From: CALLJL01 sp964627255
Lineage (GTDB): Bacteria; Acidobacteriota; Aminicenantia; Aminicenantales; CALLJL01
Reading direction: 5' to 3'
Length of the DNA stretch: 64,000 nucleotides
NCBI GenBank assembly: GCA_964627255.1
Contig: CAZVIN010000023.1
Coordinates: forward strand, 1 to 64,000
In this document: positions 59,952-64,000 of the stretch, piece by piece
Position numbering within the stretch: position 1 is the first letter of the stretch
Layout of the letters: each line of letters begins with the position of its first letter
Program-made: the position numbers and the translations under genes
Notes under the pieces: generated by a model
The model's input: only the letters and a program-made list of their open reading frames with translations
What the model was told of the DNA's origin: nothing
The model's database searches: none

Positions 59952-60199
59952 TGTCCGGCATGGCTTCGCTCCTGCTCAGGTTTTCGACGCCATTTCGTCT
60001 TCGCCCTTCTCAGCGCCTACAGAACTATCCTTTCCTTTCTTAGACATAGCCCGGAGGTCATTTATTCCCTTTTGGCCTCGCCATCTGTCCTGTTTAGGCT
60101 CAAACATGCTCGGCACCAAGAGGTCTCCTCGAAGGCCGATTCAGGAAGGCCAAACCTTCCATGGTCGGCTTCCTCCCTTCCAGCTTATGCTTCCGAACA
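59952..60199 (-). ncRNA. Candidate structured RNA, copy B
   Basis: This is the diverged second copy of the element at 33156-33387. On the minus strand the ends pair as TGTTCGG (60199-60193) with CCGGACA (59958-59952), one pair being U-G. The hairpin GGAAGG-loop-CCTTCC (60160-60144) and CCT-AAAC-AGG are kept, and CGCT-GAGAAG-GGCG replaces a C-G pair of copy A with U-G. It lies between the GNAT gene and the protease gene, in the direction of the former. No terminator was found directly after it. Confidence 0.55.
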
Positions 60200-60254
60200 G
60201 CCAACAGCAACGGAAGAGAGGCAAAAAAATTGTCATTGAGGAAAGGGTGTAATC

Positions 60255-62684
60255 ATGCTTAAGAGAAAAAATCAATTCGTCACCTTGCCCCCGGAAAAAC
60301 TCCGCTGGCGCTGCCCGCCAGAAAGGATCCCCTTTGAAACCACCGAGGAGTGCAGCCCTTGCGAGGAAATCATCGGCCAGGAGCGGGCCATCCGGGCGAT
60401 TCAGACCGGACTCGAAGTGAAAAGCGTCGGTTACAACATTTTTATCACCGGCATGGTGGGGACAGGCCGAACCACCGCCATTAAACAGTTGCTGGAAAAA
60501 CTGGAAAAAGAAAAAACCATCCCGCCCGACTTTCTCTACGTGAATAACTTCAAGACGCCTGACGAGCCAACTCTTCTCCAGCTTCCCGCCGGCCAGGGTC
60601 GCCTCTTCAAGCAAGCCATGGAGAACCTGATTGAGATGCTCAATGTTAATATCCCGGAATTATTGAAGAGCAAATATTATACGGAACGCAAAGAAGCCAT
60701 CGTCGAAGCCCAGCAGCGCAAACAAAAAGAAATTTTGGAACGTTTTGAAGCCCAAGTCGCCGCCGAGGGTTTTTCTGTGATTCAGGTCCAAATGGGCCTG
60801 TTTGTTAAGCCTGATTTAGTCCCGCTCATCGAAGGTCGCCCCATTTCTTTCAGCAAGTTAGAAGGTCTGGTCAGAGAGAAGAAATTGGCGGCAGAAGAGC
60901 TGGAAAAACTGAAGGAAAAATATGAAGCCCTGGCAGCCGAGCTAGAAAAAATCTTTGAGCATTTGCGAGAAATCGAGGAAGAAACCAGGGCTCTCCTCAA
61001 AAACTGGGATGCGGAAGCTATTACCCCCATTATTCGCGGGGCAATCACCGAGATACGCTCGCGCTTCCCTCACCCCCTGGTAGCTGATTATTTAAACGAA
61101 GTCGAAAAAAGCCTCATCGCCAACTTAGAGCTATTTAAAAACCAGAAAAGGGAGGAAAAAGAAAAAGAGATAGGCGACCCTTTCCTTCCCTACCGGGTCA
61201 ATTTATTGGTCGACAACGCTGAAATCGAAAGCGCACCCGTCGTGATTGAAACCAACCCCACCTACGCCAACCTCTTTGGCTCGATCGAAGCCGTATTAAC
61301 CCGGACCGGACTCTGGCAGACCGATTTCATGCGCATTAAAGCCGGTTCTTTCCTTAAAGCTAACGGGGGCTATTTGGTCATGAACGCCCTTGATGCCATC
61401 ATCGAGCCCGGTGTTTGGACAACCCTGAAACGCAGCTTAAAAAACCAACAACTTGAAATCCAGAACTATCCCGCCTTGCTCTTAATTTCCACCACCCGGC
61501 TTAAACCTCAGCCCGTACCCTGCCAAGTCAAGGTAGTTATGATTGGTGACGCCCCACTTTATGACCTCCTCTATTATCTTGATGAAGATTTTAAAAAAAT
61601 CTTTAAAGTCAAGGCTGAATTCGATTCTGAAATGCTCAAGACGGATAAAGCGATTGTTGACTACGCCCGTTTCATCCGCAAAATCGGCGACGAGGATAAA
61701 CTTCTGCCTTTTGACCGGGAGGGAATCGCGACGGTCATTGAATACGGTGTTCGCTTAGCCGGCCGCCAGAAAAAAATGTCGACGCGCTTTCATATCCTGG
61801 CTGATGTCATCCGAGAAGCTAATTACTGGGCCAAGAAAGAAAATAGCTCGCTTGTTTCCAGGCGCCATGTCGAAAAAGCCGTTGAAGAAAGGTTTGAACG
61901 AGTTAGCTTAATCGAAGACAAAATCCAGGAACTAATCGAAGACGGAATTATTCTCATCGATACCCAGGGAGAAGTAGTCGGCCAGGTCAACGGTTTGGCT
62001 GTTTACCAATTAGGCGAGTTTGCCTTCGGTAAACCCACGCGCATCACCGCCCGGACTGCGGTGGGTCGAGGCGGCGTGGTCAACATCGAACGCGAGGCAG
62101 CCCTCGGCGGAGCCACTTATAATAAAGGAGTGCTCATTCTTTCTGGCTATTTAATGGGCAAATACGCCCAGGATAAGCCCTTTTCCCTCACCGCCTCGAT
62201 TACCTTTGAACAATCCTACGCCGGAGTTGACGGCGACAGCGCTTCCTCGACCGAGGTTTATGCCATTCTTTCCAGTCTGTCTAAGCTTCCCATCCGCCAA
62301 GACATTGCGGTTACAGGCTCGCTCAATCAGAAGGGCGAAATCCAGCCTATTGGCGGAGTGAATGAAAAAATTGAGGGCTTCTTTGATGTCTGCAAGACCA
62401 AGGGCCTGACCGGAACGCAGGGAGTGATCATTCCGCATCAAAATATCCAGAATCTTATGCTCCGTCAGGATGTCCTGGAGGCCGTGGAAAAAGGGCTTTT
62501 TCATATTTATCCCGTTAAGACTATAGATGAGGGGATTGAAATTCTTACGGGAGTGGAAGCTGGCGAGATGAGGGCTGACGGCACTTTCGAACCAGGAACA
62601 GTCAATTATCTGGTAAACGAGGAGCTCCACCGCTTGGCCCAAAGCTGGAAGGCCTTTTCTGGCCCGAGTGAGGCCGAAAAATAA
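60255..62684 (+). CDS. Lon-related ATP-dependent protease (COG1067 type)
   Basis: The 809-residue protein has an AAA ATPase with Walker A-like GMVGTGRTT (66-74), where R replaces the usual K, a long helical insert (about 150-300), and a C-terminal S16 protease domain with the Ser-Lys dyad S662 in GDSASSTE and K705 in GGVNEKIEGF, 43 residues apart as in Lon. ERISFETTEECSP-like N-terminal sequence is typical of this family of Lon-related proteases. It degrades misfolded or regulatory proteins in the cytoplasm. A long leader upstream is antisense to candidate RNA copy B. Confidence 0.9.
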   Translation: MLKRKNQFVTLPPEKLRWRCPPERIPFETTEECSPCEEIIGQERAIRAIQTGLEVKSVGYNIFITGMVGTGRTTAIKQLLEKLEKEKTIPPDFLYVNNFKTPDEPTLLQLPAGQGRLFKQAMENLIEMLNVNIPELLKSKYYTERKEAIVEAQQRKQKEILERFEAQVAAEGFSVIQVQMGLFVKPDLVPLIEGRPISFSKLEGLVREKKLAAEELEKLKEKYEALAAELEKIFEHLREIEEETRALLKNWDAEAITPIIRGAITEIRSRFPHPLVADYLNEVEKSLIANLELFKNQKREEKEKEIGDPFLPYRVNLLVDNAEIESAPVVIETNPTYANLFGSIEAVLTRTGLWQTDFMRIKAGSFLKANGGYLVMNALDAIIEPGVWTTLKRSLKNQQLEIQNYPALLLISTTRLKPQPVPCQVKVVMIGDAPLYDLLYYLDEDFKKIFKVKAEFDSEMLKTDKAIVDYARFIRKIGDEDKLLPFDREGIATVIEYGVRLAGRQKKMSTRFHILADVIREANYWAKKENSSLVSRRHVEKAVEERFERVSLIEDKIQELIEDGIILIDTQGEVVGQVNGLAVYQLGEFAFGKPTRITARTAVGRGGVVNIEREAALGGATYNKGVLILSGYLMGKYAQDKPFSLTASITFEQSYAGVDGDSASSTEVYAILSSLSKLPIRQDIAVTGSLNQKGEIQPIGGVNEKIEGFFDVCKTKGLTGTQGVIIPHQNIQNLMLRQDVLEAVEKGLFHIYPVKTIDEGIEILTGVEAGEMRADGTFEPGTVNYLVNEELHRLAQSWKAFSGPSEAEK

Positions 62685-62880
62685 AGCAAACTTGGCAAAG
62701 GATGGCTAAATTTTTCCGCCACGATTATTGTCGCCTTTCTAGGTCTGGCCCACTCGATGGGAAATAATTCTTCTGAATTCCGCTTGGTTAACTTGACCCG
62801 CCTTCCCAGAAAATGACTTAGGCCAAAATAAATCGCTTATCAAAAAAGGCTCATTCTCAGCCCGCTGACAAAAGCGACTA

Positions 62881-62955
62881 AGATGAAGAAAAGAGAAGAA
62901 TAGAGGAGAGAAAGGAAAAGAAAGGAAACGAAGGGAAAGAAAAGAAAATAAGAAA
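62881..62955 (+). repeat. Purine-rich tract
   Basis: About 75 bases are almost only A and G, with GGAAAAGAAAGGAAA-type units, lying between the convergent protease and barrel-protein genes. It is low-complexity sequence, directly at the end of the barrel-protein gene. Confidence 0.7.
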
Positions 62956-62956
62956 T

Positions 62957-63514
62957 TTAAAAATTAATATTAAGCCCGGCTGTCAGGACAAAGTCGCCCA
63001 ACTTGAAATCAGCTTTTTCGATATCAAAGGAAGGACGGTGGTACCGCGCTTCTGCCTGTAGGGTTAATCTCTCACCCAGAGAAAGTTCGAGTCCTACCCC
63101 GAAGTTGAAGCCTGTTTTTCTGTCTTTATCGACACCTTGAACCTCAGCCGAATAATAGCCATAGCCGACGCTGAGATAGGGGTGAAGAATGAGGAGAGAA
63201 AAATAGGTTTTCAAGGCCGCCCCTAAATAGGAAAAATCCACCTGCCGGTCCTGCCAGGAATGGGGGATATTTTTAACCTGAAGATGGTGGGCTACCTGAA
63301 AATACTGGCCTTCAACGCCCAAAAAGAGCAGCTTAAACCCCGCTCTAACTCCGTAGACCCACCGGGTATCCGAGTTAAACTCAAGCCCTTCCCGGCCCGG
63401 CTTTTGAGCCGAGGTGCCGCCAAAAAAACCGACACTAAAACCGGCTTGAAGAGAAATGGCCAAAAAGAAGAAGAAAAGAGAAAAAAGAATTATTTTTTTT
63501 ACTTCCTGAGGCAT
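62957..63514 (-). CDS. Small predicted outer-membrane beta-barrel protein
   Basis: The 185-residue protein has a signal segment (IILFSLFFFFLAISLQA) and about eight amphipathic strands, for example FSVGFFGGTS, WVYGVRAGFKLLFLGVEGQYF, LSVGYGYYSAEV, FNFGVGLELSLG and LTAGLNINF. It ends in phenylalanine, as expected of an outer-membrane barrel. It resembles OmpX/OmpA-like small barrels; the function is unknown. Confidence 0.65.
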   Translation of the reverse strand: MPQEVKKIILFSLFFFFLAISLQAGFSVGFFGGTSAQKPGREGLEFNSDTRWVYGVRAGFKLLFLGVEGQYFQVAHHLQVKNIPHSWQDRQVDFSYLGAALKTYFSLLILHPYLSVGYGYYSAEVQGVDKDRKTGFNFGVGLELSLGERLTLQAEARYHRPSFDIEKADFKLGDFVLTAGLNINF

Positions 63515-63561
63515 CGAAAAACTCCTTGACTAAGGAAACCCCTTAGCTTCTTCCGTCAAAA

Positions 63562-64000
63562 TTAGTCCAGTCGCGGCTTGGCCAAAACCTCCATCACTTT
63601 CAGGTCAAAAAAGGTTTGGCTATTACTGGGCTTAAGAATAAGAGCGCTATCGGCACCTTTGCCAGTCCCGCCGATAGACAGGCAGGGCTCGGTCGTCTGG
63701 ATTAGCCCGGCATCAGCGGCCATTAAGGCGATTTCCACCGCCACTTTCACTCCTTCGCCAAAAACCCGCAAAGTGAAGGCCATAATTTCATCTACTTGGT
63801 ACGTACCTAATTTTTTTCTGACCGCCCGGCCGACACCGCCAAAAGCGTGCTGGCAGGTTAGGATATGCCCTCCTAAGGCTTCTATTTTCCGGCGATTTTC
63901 GGGGTCAAATTCTTGATAATCAGGTCGCAAATAACCTGAAGAATGGGTCACCACGACTACCCGCATATCTTTTAGATATTCCATAGCCAGAACGCCAGTC
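63562..64000 (-). CDS. Stand-alone pyruvate kinase C-terminal-like domain protein, partial
   Basis: The frame continues off the right edge: TGVLAMEYLKDMRVVVVTHS precedes an ATG at 63984 and matches the STTG start region of the family, so the true start lies outside. The visible part reads GGHILTCQHAFGGVGRAVRKK, EIMAFTLRVFGEGVKVAVEIA and CLSIGGTGKGADSALILKP. These small proteins resemble the C-terminal domain of pyruvate kinase without its catalytic barrel. Their role is not established; binding of a small regulator is a guess. Confidence 0.7.
   Translation of the reverse strand, partial: TGVLAMEYLKDMRVVVVTHSSGYLRPDYQEFDPENRRKIEALGGHILTCQHAFGGVGRAVRKKLGTYQVDEIMAFTLRVFGEGVKVAVEIALMAADAGLIQTTEPCLSIGGTGKGADSALILKPSNSQTFFDLKVMEVLAKPRLD

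Noticed and set aside
59946..60239. Plus-strand open frame over candidate RNA copy B
   Set aside because: It is in a different phase from the antisense frame of copy A, so the similarity between the copies is at the nucleotide and structure level and not at the protein level.

Overview
The window reads as a chromosome segment of a diderm, lipopolysaccharide-making, probably anaerobic and peptide-using bacterium. Evidence is the LPS and outer-membrane assembly genes (lpxA, lpxI, fabZ, skp, bamA, lolCD), a TonB-dependent receptor with a carboxypeptidase-like N-terminal domain, several secreted peptidases (M14, M28), an acyl-ACP thioesterase and an anaerobe-type sulfide-to-homocysteine pathway. 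This mix suggests Candidatus Aminicenantes or a relative near Acidobacteriota. That placement is inference; no rRNA or tRNA gene was seen.

Region 1 (1-3 kb) is accessory: the edge of an insertion sequence that truncates a decayed SbcD-like gene, then a HepT/MntA toxin-antitoxin pair flanked by diverged direct repeats. Region 2 (3-8.8 kb) is a five-gene TetR-regulated ABC-2 exporter operon laid out like E. coli cecR-ybhGFSR, but with the YbhF double ATPase split into two genes. Region 3 (9-10.8 kb) holds a damaged AbiEi/nucleotidyltransferase module.

Region 4 (10.4-16.1 kb) is bounded by near-identical 23-bp direct repeats. It carries a minus-strand operon for aspartate to homocysteine: a DUF39 protein fused to a 2x[4Fe-4S] ferredoxin, a UPF0280 protein, aspartate-semialdehyde dehydrogenase and aspartokinase. 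A consensus promoter and a structured leader of about 236 nt precede it. Region 5 (16.1-28.8 kb) has a repeat-rich spacer, an ACP, a Kbl-type alpha-oxoamine synthase, an apparently exported methyltransferase, pyrE, a SpoIID-domain protein, an animal-type (class II) PurE, an MFS transporter, a CbiX-like protein, an M28 peptidase and an acyl-ACP thioesterase.

Region 6 (28.8-46.9 kb) is devoted to peptides and envelope: a giant M14 peptidase, an aminotransferase/amino acid permease pair, a TonB receptor, and an operon of a penicillin-binding-type serine hydrolase, an N-acyl-D-amino acid deacylase and a sulfatase-fold TPR protein with threonine in the nucleophile position. Region 7 (46.9-59.7 kb) is a long minus-strand core set: GNAT protein, enoyl-CoA hydratase, ribH, nusB, lysS, lolC, lolD, bamA, skp, fabZ, lpxA, lpxI and a Gfo/Idh/MocA dehydrogenase, without lpxD. 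Region 8 (59.7-64 kb) has a Lon-related protease, a small beta-barrel protein and the edge of a stand-alone pyruvate-kinase C-terminal domain protein.

The least explained items are two diverged copies (33156-33387 on +, 59952-60199 on -) of a 230-250 nt element whose helices are kept by compensatory and G-U changes, which looks like an unassigned structured RNA, and the riboswitch- or attenuator-like leader of the homocysteine operon.
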